A stretch of DNA of 64,000 bases from AC-43 sp963728855 (GCA_963728855.1 CAVSLN010000009.1:372001-436000); one strand, 5' to 3'. Positions 49,566-58,706 are shown, counted from the stretch's first letter. Numbers and translations: made by a program. The notes: generated by a model not told the origin, from the sequence alone.

Positions 49566-50252
49566 ATGGACATCCTGCTCATTGCTGGCCTGTGGCTCGA
49601 CGGATCCGCATGGGACGACGTCGTACCCGCACTCGAGCCACTCGGCCACCGCCCCGTGCCGCTCACCCTCCCGGGTCAGGGTGACGGACCTGCGTCGGCC
49701 ACGCTCGACGACCAGGTGGCAGCGGTGCTCGCCGCCGTGGACGCAGCGTCGGGAAAGCCCATGGTGGTCGGGCATTCCGCCGCCTGCACCCTGGCTTGGC
49801 TGGCCGCCGACGCGCGACCGGAGAAGGTCGCCAAAGTCGCCCTCATCGGCGGCTTCCCGTCCGCCGACGGGGAGCCCTACGCCGACTTCTTCGAGATGAC
49901 GGACGGCGTCATGCCCTTCCCCGGCTGGGGCCCATTCGAGGGGCCAGACTCTGCCGACCTCGACGAGGAGGCCAGGCGAACCATCGCAGCTGCTGCGATC
50001 CCCGTCCCCGAGAGGGTGGCCAAGGGCGTGGTGCGCCTGGCGGACGTGCGGCGGTTCGACGTCCCGGTCGTGCTGGTGTGCCCCGAGTTCACCCCTGCCC
50101 AGGCTCAGAAGTGGATCGACGCCGGTGACGTGCCCGAACTCGCCAAGGCCAACCACCTTGACTTCGTCGACATCGACTCGGGCCACTGGCCTATGGTCAG
50201 CAAGCCGATCGAACTCGCCCGGCTCCTTGCCGCAGCGGCTGCCGAGGCATGA
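49566..50252 (+). CDS. alpha/beta hydrolase
   Basis: The 228-aa protein has the early LLIAGLWLDGSAWDDV loop, the nucleophile VGHSAACTLAW and a late DSGHWPMVSKP histidine. No signal peptide. AGGAGAAAGGG precedes ATG 49566. GTAC tetramers, abundant elsewhere, are sparse in this gene and its neighbours, which suggests transfer. Substrate unknown. Confidence 0.88.
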   Translation: MDILLIAGLWLDGSAWDDVVPALEPLGHRPVPLTLPGQGDGPASATLDDQVAAVLAAVDAASGKPMVVGHSAACTLAWLAADARPEKVAKVALIGGFPSADGEPYADFFEMTDGVMPFPGWGPFEGPDSADLDEEARRTIAAAAIPVPERVAKGVVRLADVRRFDVPVVLVCPEFTPAQAQKWIDAGDVPELAKANHLDFVDIDSGHWPMVSKPIELARLLAAAAAEA

Positions 50253-50434
50253 CATGGCGCCGTGGCCGGGGGCCGGGCACGGCGCGCGCCATCGACGAGG
50301 AACTCCACTCGGGCCTCTGACCACGTTTCTCGACGCCGGGTTCACGGCGGTGGACCGACCGGCCGGCGGCGAGCGGTTGTGTGCGCCGAGCTCGCGAGCC
50401 GGGAAGACGGAAACGCGCGCGAAAGGACTCAAGG

Positions 50435-51001
50435 ATGTCGTACACGATCCGTCCCCTGGACGCCTCCACGTGGGATGCCTTCGCGGAGCTTGTCGAGCGC
50501 AACAACGGGATCTTCGGCGGGTGCTGGTGCATCGGTTACCACCCGGAGTGCGGCCAGAAAGGGATCAACTATCGCGCGGTCAAGGAGGACCGGGTCCGGA
50601 CAGGTCGGGCTCACGCCGCGCTCGTCCTCGACGAGCACGGCGCCGCACAGGGGTGGTGCCAGTACGGCAGCCCCGAGGAACTCCCTGGCATCAAGCACAG
50701 GCGCGAGTACGAGAAGGACGCGCCGCCGCGTCCGGACTGGCGGATCACCTGCTTCTACGTCGACCGGAAACATCGCGGCCAGGGCGTCGCGCGGGCGGCG
50801 CTGGAAGGTGCTCTCGACCAGATCGCCCACGCCGGCGGCGGCCTCGTCGAGGCCATCTCCGAGGTGACCACCGGCCGTGCGGCGCCGGGCCGTTTCCTGT
50901 TCAGCGCGACCGTCGAGCTCCTCGAGCAGTTCGGATTCAGCCGCGGCCGGCAGGTCGGCAAGCACGCATGGATCGTGAGCAGGGTGGTCGATCCGGTGTG
51001 A
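50435..51001 (+). CDS. GNAT family N-acetyltransferase
   Basis: The 188-aa protein has the opening YTIRPLDASTWDAFAELVER. WCIGYHPEC and the acetyl-CoA loop CFYVDRKHRGQGVARAALEG follow. The Cys/Trp-rich segment near residues 30-45 is seen in a subgroup of actinobacterial GNAT proteins. ATG 50435 follows GAAAGGACTCAAGG. Substrate unknown. Confidence 0.88.
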   Translation: MSYTIRPLDASTWDAFAELVERNNGIFGGCWCIGYHPECGQKGINYRAVKEDRVRTGRAHAALVLDEHGAAQGWCQYGSPEELPGIKHRREYEKDAPPRPDWRITCFYVDRKHRGQGVARAALEGALDQIAHAGGGLVEAISEVTTGRAAPGRFLFSATVELLEQFGFSRGRQVGKHAWIVSRVVDPV

Positions 51002-51017
51002 ACGTCCGCTACCGGGC

Positions 51018-51509
51018 TCAGGCAGCTGTCCGACCGGCATTCACTGGGGCCACCGTGGCTCCGGTCAGCCGGACCAGGTCGGTCGGGTCCAGCTCCAGCT
51101 CCAGCCCGCGCCGGCCGGCCGACACGTAGACCGTCAAATGCGTGACGGCCGAGGCGTCGACCACGGTCGGCAGGCGCTTGCGCTGTCCGAGCGGACTGAT
51201 CCCGCCCCGGACGTACCCGGTGGTCCGCTCCGCCGCGGCCGGGTCGGCCATCGCGGCCCGCTTTCCGCCGACCGCGGCGGCCAGGGCCTTCAGGTCGAGC
51301 GACCCGCTGACCGGTACGACGGCCACGACCAGCGCACCGTCGACCTCGGCGACCAGCGTCTTGAAGCAGCGAGCGGGCTCGATGCCGAGCGCGCTCGCGG
51401 CCTCGGCACCGTAGGACGCCGCCCCGGGGTCGTGCGGGTACGCATGCACCCGGTGGGTGACCTTGTGCCTGCTCAGCAGTGCCGTCGCCGGGGTTGCCTG
51501 ACCTGCCAC
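51018..51509 (-). CDS. ybaK: Cys-tRNA(Pro) deacylase YbaK/EbsC
   Basis: The 163-aa protein has RVHAYPHDP and FKTLVAEVDGALVVAVVPVSG, with the catalytic Lys in the latter. GYVRGGISPLGQRKRLPTVVD is the conserved YbaK core. It hydrolyses mischarged cysteinyl-tRNA(Pro). GTG 51509 is the start. Convergent with the acetyltransferase. Confidence 0.93.
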   Translation of the reverse strand: MAGQATPATALLSRHKVTHRVHAYPHDPGAASYGAEAASALGIEPARCFKTLVAEVDGALVVAVVPVSGSLDLKALAAAVGGKRAAMADPAAAERTTGYVRGGISPLGQRKRLPTVVDASAVTHLTVYVSAGRRGLELELDPTDLVRLTGATVAPVNAGRTAA

Positions 51510-51613
51510 CGGACGACCATACGGCCTGCTCGCCGGAGCGCCGGACTTGCCCCGACGCCGTAGCGTGGTCGTATCAGGGCTTGGTAAGAGGCTGGTTAGG
51601 GAAAGGTAACGAG

Positions 51614-51862
51614 ATGGCGCGGTTCTGGCGGGTGCGCTGGGTCGCGATCACGACGGTGACCGCGACCGCGGCCGGTGTGCTCGCGGTCGGCGCGACGGCG
51701 TACGCGGACCGTAGTGCCGGGCGTTGCACCCCGCCCGCCCCGGCCGTCACCGTGCACCAGGCGACCAGGCACGACGGATCCTGGCGGACGAGCGCCTTCC
51801 GCGCAGCCGGCTGCCGCGCCTGGCGCACCATGCACGACGACCGGCCGCACAGACGGACCTGA
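51614..51862 (+). CDS. small secreted protein, function unknown
   Basis: The 82-aa product starts at ATG 51614 behind GGGAAAGGTAACG. It has a typical signal peptide (WVAITTVTATAAGVLAVGA, likely cleaved near TAYA). The mature part is about 50 residues with two Cys (GRCTPP, AAGCRAW), which may pair. The final PHRRT and the stop fall in the first copy of a 44-bp tandem repeat, so the original C-terminus may have been altered. Confidence 0.6.
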   Translation: MARFWRVRWVAITTVTATAAGVLAVGATAYADRSAGRCTPPAPAVTVHQATRHDGSWRTSAFRAAGCRAWRTMHDDRPHRRT

Positions 51863-51982
51863 CCACTGCGGACGTGAGGCCGAGCAGGCCGCACAGACGG
51901 ACCTGACCACTGCGGACGTGAGGCCGAGCAGGCCGCACAGACGGACCTGACCACTGCGGACGTGAGGCCGAGCAGGCCGCAC
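51843..51982. repeat. 44-bp tandem repeat, three full copies plus part of a fourth
   Basis: GGCCGCACAGACGGACCTGA starts units at 51843, 51887 and 51931, with a partial fourth at 51975. The three full units look identical. The first contains the stop codon of the small secreted protein. The array lies in the convergent gap before the THUMP-like methyltransferase. No spacers, so it is not CRISPR. Confidence 0.95.
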
Positions 51983-52005
51983 CGACCGGTGATCCAGCCG
52001 ATGAC

Positions 52006-53175
52006 TCAGAGCGGTTCGACCAGCAGGACGGTCGGTGCGCCGGCGACCCGGGTGAGTACCACCGTCGCCTCCCGGGTACCGGTCAGCTTCAGCGCCCGGC
52101 GCAGCTCGTCGGGCTCCACGGCCGAGCCCCGCTTCTTCACGGTCACCCGGCCGATCCCGCGCTCCCGCAGCGCCGCGCGCAGCCGCTTGACCGAGAACGG
52201 GAGCGCGCCGGTCACCGCGTAGCACCGCGCGAACGGCGTCGGTACGGGCGCGTCGGCGTACACGTACGCGATCTCCGGGTCGGCCAGCGTACCGTCCACA
52301 GTGGACGCGAACTCCGCCACCAGATGGGCCCGGACGACGGCTCCGTCCGGCTCGTACAGGTAGCGCCGCACCGGCCCGACCGGCGCCGGTGCCGTACCCG
52401 ACCCGGTGAGCATCGCGCCGGACGGCAGCAGGGTGGCCCGGTGCCGGGCGGAGGCGAGCGGGCCGTACCAGAAGGCGGCCTCCACCACGTCGCCGTCCAC
52501 CGACACCCACTCCGCCTCGGCGCCCTCCGGCAGCAGCGCGTGCGCGATGCCGGGGGCGAGCTTGAGCACCGTACGGGGGACGCGCCCGGCGAGCCCGGCC
52601 ACGAAGTCCCACGGAGGGGAGTACCCGCGCGGGTCGAACACCCGGGTACCGCCCCGTCGCCGGGCCGGGTCGCAGAACACACCGTCCACAGTGGACAGAT
52701 CGACGTCCCGGGCGTCGGCGCACTCGACCTGGACGAGGTCGGCGAGGCCCAGGGCGTACGCGTTGGCCCGCGCGACCGCCACGGTCAGCGGATCGGTGTC
52801 GACGGCGCGTACCCGGATCCCGGTACGGGCGGCGGCCACGGCATCGGCGCCGATCCCGCAGCCGAGATCGGCGAGGACCCGTACCCCCGCGGCCTGCAGG
52901 CGGGCCGCCCGGCGCGCCGCGACCGGCCCCCGGGTGGCCTGCTCCAGCCCGGCTCGCGTGAAGAACATCGCGCCCGCGTCGGCGCCGAACTTGGCGGCGG
53001 CGCGGGCGCGCAGCTCGGTCTGGGTGAGCGCGGCGGCCGCGAGCAGCGGCTCGACCCCGCGGGCGCGCAGCACGACCGCGGCCCGCAACGGGTCCGCACC
53101 CACCAGGTCGGCCGCCAGCGCCAGCACGGCCTGCCCCGCCGGGGTGCGCAGCTCGTCCAGCAGCGCTGGCTCCAT
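52006..53175 (-). CDS. class I SAM-dependent methyltransferase with C-terminal THUMP-like domain
   Basis: The 389-aa protein starts at ATG 53175; a TTG at 53220 is an alternative. After a helical N-terminal region, SAM motif I is VLADLGCGIGADAVAAA and the acidic motif is VRAVDTDPLTV. GVFCDPARR resembles the DPPR/DPAR motif of RNA methyltransferases. The C-terminal third (GIGRVTVKKRGSAVEPDELR) is THUMP-like. An RNA substrate is likely. Two iterated palindromes (52294-52306, 52684-52696) lie within the gene and encode STVD. Confidence 0.85.
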   Translation of the reverse strand: MEPALLDELRTPAGQAVLALAADLVGADPLRAAVVLRARGVEPLLAAAALTQTELRARAAAKFGADAGAMFFTRAGLEQATRGPVAARRAARLQAAGVRVLADLGCGIGADAVAAARTGIRVRAVDTDPLTVAVARANAYALGLADLVQVECADARDVDLSTVDGVFCDPARRRGGTRVFDPRGYSPPWDFVAGLAGRVPRTVLKLAPGIAHALLPEGAEAEWVSVDGDVVEAAFWYGPLASARHRATLLPSGAMLTGSGTAPAPVGPVRRYLYEPDGAVVRAHLVAEFASTVDGTLADPEIAYVYADAPVPTPFARCYAVTGALPFSVKRLRAALRERGIGRVTVKKRGSAVEPDELRRALKLTGTREATVVLTRVAGAPTVLLVEPL

Positions 53176-53229
53176 GAGGCCCGGCCGGCTGGTCTGGCTT
53201 GCTGGTAGCCGCTCCGACAAGCTGCGCTG

Positions 53230-53988
53230 CTACGGGTGCGGCTGGAAGATGACGTCGATGATCCGGTGCTGCGGCCCGGGCGTCGGCGGGATGCCCGGGT
53301 CGTGGAACCGGAAGACCATGCCGTCGCCGGCCGCGTTGCGCCAGGTCAGGTAGAACGAGCCGGCGGCGCCCTCGGCGTGGTCGAAGGTCCACGCCTCGGT
53401 ACGGTGGCTGACCGCGACCGCGCTCAGGTGGCCGGCCGCGTCGCTCGTGCAGAGCAGGCCGATCCGGGCGTCGTTGTGGCCGAGCCAGGCGTCGAGGGCC
53501 TCCTGGGCGTACGCCTTGTTGTCGGTCGGGAACGTGATCGCGTGCAGCTGTCCGTCCAGTACGGCGTGCGGCTGCCCGATGAGCTGGTTGCCCAGGCGCA
53601 GGACCAGCTCATCGCCGGCGCCGTTGTAGAACGTGCACAGCGACGAGCCGGCCGCGCCCTGGCACATGTAGAGGCCGAAGTGCTTCTCGTAGCTGCCCGA
53701 GGAGAGCGTGCCGAAGATGCCCGCGGTGCTGTCGCGGAGCTGGTCCAGCCGTCCGGTGTCGCCAGCGGCCCAGGCGTTCACGGCCGCGGTCGCGTACCCC
53801 TCGGCGTCGGCGGGGAAGCCGGCGGCCGCGGCGGCGCGCGGGGTGGGTGACGCGACCGTGGGCGAGGTGGCCGGCGCGCTCGGGCTCGGGCTGGCGCCAC
53901 CGGAGCCGGAGCCGGTACAGCCGGTGAGCGCCAGCCCGGCGAGCAGGCCCGCCACCGCCCACCCGGCCATCTGGTACGTCGTGCGCAT
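53230..53988 (-). CDS. lipoprotein, function unknown
   Basis: The 252-aa protein has a lipoprotein signal with lipobox LALTGC (Cys24). A Ser/Pro/Thr linker follows, then a folded domain of about 190 residues. Two Cys in MCQGAAGSSLCTFYNGAGDE may form a disulfide, with another in LLCTSDAAG. No named domain recognised. ATG 53988. Confidence 0.8.
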   Translation of the reverse strand: MRTTYQMAGWAVAGLLAGLALTGCTGSGSGGASPSPSAPATSPTVASPTPRAAAAAGFPADAEGYATAAVNAWAAGDTGRLDQLRDSTAGIFGTLSSGSYEKHFGLYMCQGAAGSSLCTFYNGAGDELVLRLGNQLIGQPHAVLDGQLHAITFPTDNKAYAQEALDAWLGHNDARIGLLCTSDAAGHLSAVAVSHRTEAWTFDHAEGAAGSFYLTWRNAAGDGMVFRFHDPGIPPTPGPQHRIIDVIFQPHP

Positions 53989-54041
53989 CGCCCACCTCTT
54001 TCGTCCGGGCGCCCCGGTACAACTTGCGAAGCAGCACCACG

Positions 54042-55232
54042 TTACGCCGCGGTACCCGCTTCCAAGGGGTCGGCGAGCAGTCGCTCGAAGGCGAGCTCGG
54101 CCGCGCCGAGCAGGATGGCGTCGTCGCCCAGCTCGGGGGTACGCAGCCGGACGTGCTCGCGGCAGGCGGGCAGCGCGTTGCGGTTGATCCGGCTGCGTAC
54201 CTGGGCCGCCGAGGCGAGGTACACGTCGCGCAGGCCGCCACCGAACAGGACCGTCTCGGGGTTGAAGATGTTCACCAGGTTGGCGACGCCGAAGCCGAGC
54301 CAGTCGCCGACCTGCCGTACCGCCGCCTGGGCGACCATGTCCCCCCGGGCCGCCGCCTCGACGACGGCGAGGATCCCCTCCCGGCCGGTACCGTCGCGGT
54401 CGGCCGCGCGCAGCAGCGCGTGCTCGCCGATCTCGGTCTCCCAGCAGCCGCGCGAGCCGCAGCCGCAGGGCCGGCCGTTCGGGTTGACGACCATGTGGCC
54501 GACCTCGCCGCCGTACCCGCCGTGCCCGGCGACCGGCCGCCCACCGGCGATGATCCCGCCGCCGACACCGACGTCGCCGTGCAGGTATACGACGTTGTCG
54601 GAGTCCATCGCGGCGCCCCGGGTGTGCTCGGCCAGCGCGGCCAGGTCCGCCCCGTTGCCGACGGCGATCGGGGTGCCCACGCTCAGCAGGCCGCCGAGCG
54701 CCTCGCCCAGCGGCTCATCCACCCAGCCGATGTGCGGGCCGAGCCGGACCATGCCGTCCGCGCGCCGGACCATCCCACCCACCGCGACCCCGCAGCCGAT
54801 GCAGTACGTGTGTGGTGGCGTGGCCCGCTGCATCTGCCGGACGAACTCGGCTAACGGTGCGACCACCTCGGCCGGGCTGAGCTCACCCCGCCCCCGTACG
54901 GTCTCCCGCCGGTCCAGCACGGTACCGCCCAACCCGATCCGGGCCGCGGTCAGCCGGTCCACGCCGATCGCGAACGCGTACACGTACACCCGCTGGGACT
55001 CGGGCCGGACGACTAACGAGGGTCGCCCGGCCCGGCCGGTCTCCCGCGGCAGCTCCTCGCGGACCAGACCGGCGGCGGCCAGGTCGGCGGTGAGCGCGCC
55101 GATCGTGGAGCGGTTGAGCCCGAGCGCGGCGGTCAGCTCCGCCCGGGACAGCGCCCCCCGCACGTGGAGCTGCTTGAGCAGCGCGCCGAGGTTCTGCCGG
55201 CGTACCTCGTCCTGGCTGGGTGCAGCGCGCAT
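54042..55232 (-). CDS. ROK family transcriptional regulator (XylR-like)
   Basis: The 396-aa protein has an N-terminal winged helix (LSRAELTAALGLNRSTIGALTADL). The ROK sugar-kinase fold follows, with GVAVGG, VYLHGDVGVGGGII, GGYGGEVGHM and the zinc motif CGCGSRGCWE. It lies just downstream of a xylose-type ABC transporter in the same direction. It is likely the local repressor acting on the two inverted repeats upstream of the binding-protein gene. Confidence 0.92.
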   Translation of the reverse strand: MRAAPSQDEVRRQNLGALLKQLHVRGALSRAELTAALGLNRSTIGALTADLAAAGLVREELPRETGRAGRPSLVVRPESQRVYVYAFAIGVDRLTAARIGLGGTVLDRRETVRGRGELSPAEVVAPLAEFVRQMQRATPPHTYCIGCGVAVGGMVRRADGMVRLGPHIGWVDEPLGEALGGLLSVGTPIAVGNGADLAALAEHTRGAAMDSDNVVYLHGDVGVGGGIIAGGRPVAGHGGYGGEVGHMVVNPNGRPCGCGSRGCWETEIGEHALLRAADRDGTGREGILAVVEAAARGDMVAQAAVRQVGDWLGFGVANLVNIFNPETVLFGGGLRDVYLASAAQVRSRINRNALPACREHVRLRTPELGDDAILLGAAELAFERLLADPLEAGTAA

Positions 55233-55276
55233 GGGGGGATTCTCCGGAGCCGCATCGGTGCCTGGTGACCGCCCTC

Positions 55277-56566
55277 CTAGCGGAGGCCGGTCGCCGCCGC
55301 GCGGCGCCGGGACAGCGCGTCGACACCCGCCGCGGCCAGCAGCACGATGCCGGTAACCACGTACTTGATGCCGTCGCTCCGGACGCCGAGCAGGCCCATG
55401 CCGTTGATGATCACGGCCACCACGGCGCCGCCGAGGATCGCGTCGAGCACCCGGCCCTTCCCGCCGAAGAGGCTGGTGCCGCCGATCACCGCGGCGCCGA
55501 CCGCGTACAGCAGGATGGGGCCGCCGCCGGTGTTCGGGTCGACCGAAAGGCCGCGGCTCACGGCGACGATCCCGCCGATCGAGGCCAGGCCGGAGCAGAT
55601 CACGAACGCCGAGATCCGGATGCCGTCCACATTGATGCCGGCGCGGCGGGCCGCCTCCCGGTTGCCGCCCACCGCGTAGATGTGCCGCCCGTACGCGGTC
55701 CGGCCGAGGATGAACGTCCAGATCACCAGCAGGATCGCGATCAGCAGTACGACGATCGGCACGCCGCGCAGCGAGGCGCCGAGCACCCGGCCGCTCGGCG
55801 TGAGGTGCGGCGGGTTCAGGCTGCGTTCGAGGTTGAGGGCGTACACGGCCAGCCCGGCGACCAGCGTCAGCGCACCGACCCGCAGGGCGATGAGGGACAG
55901 CGGGTCGGTGGCGAGGCCCCGGGCGGCCCGGCTGCGTACCCGCAGCAGCTGTACCGCCAGGTACCCGAGTATCGCCACGGCCAGCAGCGTCCAGCCGAGC
56001 CAGACCGGCAGGTTCTTGTTCTCGATCGCCACCACCACGGAGTCGTCGATCGTGATGTTGGTGCCGTTACGGAGGACCAGCAGCGCGACACCCTGGAAGG
56101 CCAGGAACGCGGCCAGGGTGACCACGAACGACGGGATCCGCACGATCGCCACCAGCACCCCGAGGGTCAGCCCGATCACCACGCCGGTCGCGATCGACGT
56201 GGGTACCGCCACGTACCACGGTAGGTGCCACCAGACGAGCATCCTGCCGAGGATCGCGGCGCACACGCCACTGGCGAACCCGGCGGACAGGTCGATCTCG
56301 CCGAGCAGCAGGACGAAGATCAGGCCCATGGCGATGAGGGTCACCTGGGCGCCCTGGGCGAGCAGGTTGGCGAAGTTGAGTGGCGAGAAGAACTCGGGCG
56401 ACCTGGTGCCGAAGATGAGGCTCAGCACCACGAGGCCGAGTACGGCCGGGAGCGAGCCGAGGTCGCCGCCGCGCAACCGGCGGAAGTAGTCCGCGATGTG
56501 CTCGCCGAGCGAGCGGCTGGCCGAACCGGGTACGACCGGCGCGGTCCTGGTGTCGACGGTGGCCAT
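55277..56566 (-). CDS. xylH: sugar ABC transporter permease (XylH-like)
   Basis: The 429-aa protein has 10 or more hydrophobic helices. It carries the BPD_transp_2 features VLLLGEIDLSAGFASGV, the EAA-like region GGNREAARRAGINVDGIR and the C-terminal IGGTSLFGGKGRVLDAILGG. Length above 400 is typical of XylH. ATG 56566 overlaps the stop of the ATPase gene. Substrate (xylose or a related sugar) is inferred from the operon. Confidence 0.9.
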   Translation of the reverse strand: MATVDTRTAPVVPGSASRSLGEHIADYFRRLRGGDLGSLPAVLGLVVLSLIFGTRSPEFFSPLNFANLLAQGAQVTLIAMGLIFVLLLGEIDLSAGFASGVCAAILGRMLVWWHLPWYVAVPTSIATGVVIGLTLGVLVAIVRIPSFVVTLAAFLAFQGVALLVLRNGTNITIDDSVVVAIENKNLPVWLGWTLLAVAILGYLAVQLLRVRSRAARGLATDPLSLIALRVGALTLVAGLAVYALNLERSLNPPHLTPSGRVLGASLRGVPIVVLLIAILLVIWTFILGRTAYGRHIYAVGGNREAARRAGINVDGIRISAFVICSGLASIGGIVAVSRGLSVDPNTGGGPILLYAVGAAVIGGTSLFGGKGRVLDAILGGAVVAVIINGMGLLGVRSDGIKYVVTGIVLLAAAGVDALSRRRAAATGLR

Positions 56567-57366
56567 CACTGCACTCCGTTGGTCTCGCCGAGGTCGCTTG
56601 CTGCCGTGGCCGGCTGCAGGCCGAGGTCGCCGCTGCGCCCCGCGGTGATCAGCTCCACGACCTGGCTGTGGGTGATGTCGGACGCCTTGACCTGGGCGGC
56701 CATCCGGCCGAGGTAGAGGGTGGCGATGCGGTCCGCGACGGCGAAGACGTCGTTCATGTTGTGCGAGATGAGCACGACCCCGATGCCGTTGTCGGCCAGC
56801 TGCCGCACCAGCTCCAGCACCTGCGCGGTCTGCGCGACGCCGAGGGCCGCGGTCGGCTCGTCCAGGATGACCAGCTTGCTGTTCCAGAGGACGGCCTTCG
56901 CGATCGCCACGGTCTGCCGCTGGCCGCCGGAGAGGCTGGCCACCAGCTGCCGGATCGACTTCACGGTACGGACGGACAGCCGGTCCAGGGTCTGCGCCGC
57001 CAACTGCTCCATCGTCGGTTCGTCCAGCACGATGCCGGAGACCTTCTCCCGGCCGAGGAACATGTTCTGCACGATGTCGAGGTTGTCGCACAGTGCGAGG
57101 TCCTGGTAGACGATCTCGACGCCGAGCGCGTTCGCGTCGCGCGGACTGTGGATGTGTACCGGCCGCCCCTCGAACAGGTACTCCCCGGCGTCGATCGGGT
57201 AGATCCCACCGATGCACTTGACGAGCGTGGACTTGCCGGCGCCGTTGTCGCCCACCAGGGCGGTCACCTCGCCGGCGTGCGCGGTGAAGTCGACGTTCCG
57301 CAGGACCTGTACGGGACCGAAGCTCTTGTCGATGCCGTGCAGCTCGAGTAGGGGTGTGGCAGTCAC
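56566..57366 (-). CDS. sugar ABC transporter ATP-binding protein, single cassette (XylG-like)
   Basis: The 266-aa ATPase has Walker A GDNGAGKST, Q-loop EIVYQDLAL, signature LSGGQRQTVAIA and Walker B LVILDEPTAAL. Unlike RbsA or classical XylG with two cassettes (about 500 aa), it has only one, so a homodimer would serve the transporter. This short form is frequent in actinobacteria. It is translationally linked to the permease. Confidence 0.93.
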   Translation of the reverse strand: MTATPLLELHGIDKSFGPVQVLRNVDFTAHAGEVTALVGDNGAGKSTLVKCIGGIYPIDAGEYLFEGRPVHIHSPRDANALGVEIVYQDLALCDNLDIVQNMFLGREKVSGIVLDEPTMEQLAAQTLDRLSVRTVKSIRQLVASLSGGQRQTVAIAKAVLWNSKLVILDEPTAALGVAQTAQVLELVRQLADNGIGVVLISHNMNDVFAVADRIATLYLGRMAAQVKASDITHSQVVELITAGRSGDLGLQPATAASDLGETNGVQ

Positions 57367-57442
57367 GGGTGGGACTCCTCATCTCGACGCCGGAGCCCGG
57401 CGCCGCACGGTAGCGCGGCGCCGGGGTCAGACGGGTGAGCGG

Positions 57443-58537
57443 TCAGCTGATGCCGGCCGCGGTGCACTTGGCGGCGTAGTCGCCGGTGCACAGGTCGGAC
57501 TTGGAGACGAAGCCGTCGGCGACGACGTCCTTCACGTTCTCCTTGTAGATCAGCTGCGGCGTCTCGAGTACGGCCGGCACGTCCTTACCGGCGGTGGTGT
57601 CCTTCGCCGTCTGGTTGGTGGCCGGCGACTCGCCCTTGGCCAGCGCGACGGCCAGCCTCGAGGCCGCGTCGGCCTCCTTCTTGACCGCCTTGTAGACGGT
57701 CATGCACTGGTCGCCGTCGAGGATGTGCTGCAGGCCCTGCACGGTCGCGTCCTGCCCGGTCACCGGTACCTGCCCGTTGAGGCTGTTCTTCTTCAGCACC
57801 GAGATCACCGAGTTGGCCATACCGTCGTTGGCCACCAGCACGCCCTTGATGTCCTTGTTGCTGGTGAGCATCTGCTCGAAGATGGTGCCCGCCTGGGCGT
57901 TGTCCCAGTCCGGTACCGACTGGTTCGGGCCCTTGGTGTAGGTGCCGGCCGTGTACAGCGGGTCGAGCACCGAGTTGTAGCCCTGCGCGAACAGGGTGGC
58001 GTTGTTGTCCGTCGGCGACCCGTTGAGCTCGGCGACCTTCGGCTTCTGGTAGGCCTTGTCGGTCAGGCACTTTTGCAGACCCTGGCCCTGGAGCTTGCCG
58101 ACCGCCACGTTGTCGAACGAGACGTAGTAGTCGGCTCCACCGCCAAGCGTCAGCCGGTCGTAGTCGATCGTCGCGACGCCCTGCGACTTGGCCTTGTCCA
58201 GCACCGCCTTGCCGGTACCGCTGTCCAGGTTGACGATGACCAGGACGTTGACGCCCTTGGTCAGGAGCTGGTCGGCGATGGTCTGGAAGGCCGCCTTGTC
58301 GCCCTGCGCGTTCTGGATGTCGTACTTGACCCCGGCGGCTTTGAACGCCTTCTCGAGGAACGGCCGGTCGGCGGTCTCCCACCGGGCCGAGGTCTTGCTG
58401 TCGGGCAGGATCACGCCGACATACGGCGCCTTGGCGGCGGCCGAGGCGCCCCCGCCCGCGTTGTTCGAACCGCAGGCGGCCAGGCCGCCGAGCGCCACCG
58501 TACCCGCGGTGGCTAATGCGAGGAGCCCCTTGCGCAT
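57443..58537 (-). CDS. xylF: sugar ABC transporter substrate-binding lipoprotein (XylF-like)
   Basis: The 364-aa protein has a lipobox LAAC (Cys22). The type I periplasmic-binding fold has YVGVILPDSKTSARWETADR, the YDRLTLGGGADYYVSFDN block typical of XylF, and GQDATVQGLQHILDGDQCMTV. D-xylose is the likely ligand but is not proven. ATG 58537 follows GGACCCTGC-type spacing after AAAGG. First gene of the operon. Confidence 0.9.
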   Translation of the reverse strand: MRKGLLALATAGTVALGGLAACGSNNAGGGASAAAKAPYVGVILPDSKTSARWETADRPFLEKAFKAAGVKYDIQNAQGDKAAFQTIADQLLTKGVNVLVIVNLDSGTGKAVLDKAKSQGVATIDYDRLTLGGGADYYVSFDNVAVGKLQGQGLQKCLTDKAYQKPKVAELNGSPTDNNATLFAQGYNSVLDPLYTAGTYTKGPNQSVPDWDNAQAGTIFEQMLTSNKDIKGVLVANDGMANSVISVLKKNSLNGQVPVTGQDATVQGLQHILDGDQCMTVYKAVKKEADAASRLAVALAKGESPATNQTAKDTTAGKDVPAVLETPQLIYKENVKDVVADGFVSKSDLCTGDYAAKCTAAGIS

Positions 58538-58623
58538 AGCAGGGTCCTTTCGGGGTATGGGCCGCACGCGGCGGCTGGGAGGGTCGTGCCTGTATAGGTG
58601 GCCGTGACCGGTCGTCCACGTAG

Positions 58624-58644
58624 TTTGTTGTGTCCGGCAACGTA
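58624..58644. promoter_or_regulatory. candidate ROK operator 1
   Basis: TTTGTTGTGTCCGGCAACGT resembles the better site at 58686-58706 and has GTTG/CAAC arms. It lies about 90 bases upstream of the xylF start, on the side of the xyl operon. Confidence 0.5.
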
Positions 58645-58685
58645 TTCCCGCTGCGGTACCGGTCGCAAGGGGGAAGCTCGCCAAG

Positions 58686-58706
58686 TTTGTTGTTGCCCGT
58701 AACAAT
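58686..58706. promoter_or_regulatory. candidate ROK operator 2
   Basis: TTGTT-GCCCGT-AACAA (58690-58705) is a perfect inverted repeat inside TTTGTTGTTGCCCGTAACAA. It shares about 15 of 21 positions with operator 1. TTGTT/AACAA half-sites are typical for ROK-family repressors. It lies between the xyl operon and the CIRCE elements of groES. Confidence 0.6.

Noticed and set aside
51843..51982. CRISPR array or integron-like attC array
   Set aside because: Units are identical and contiguous with no spacers or cassette genes.
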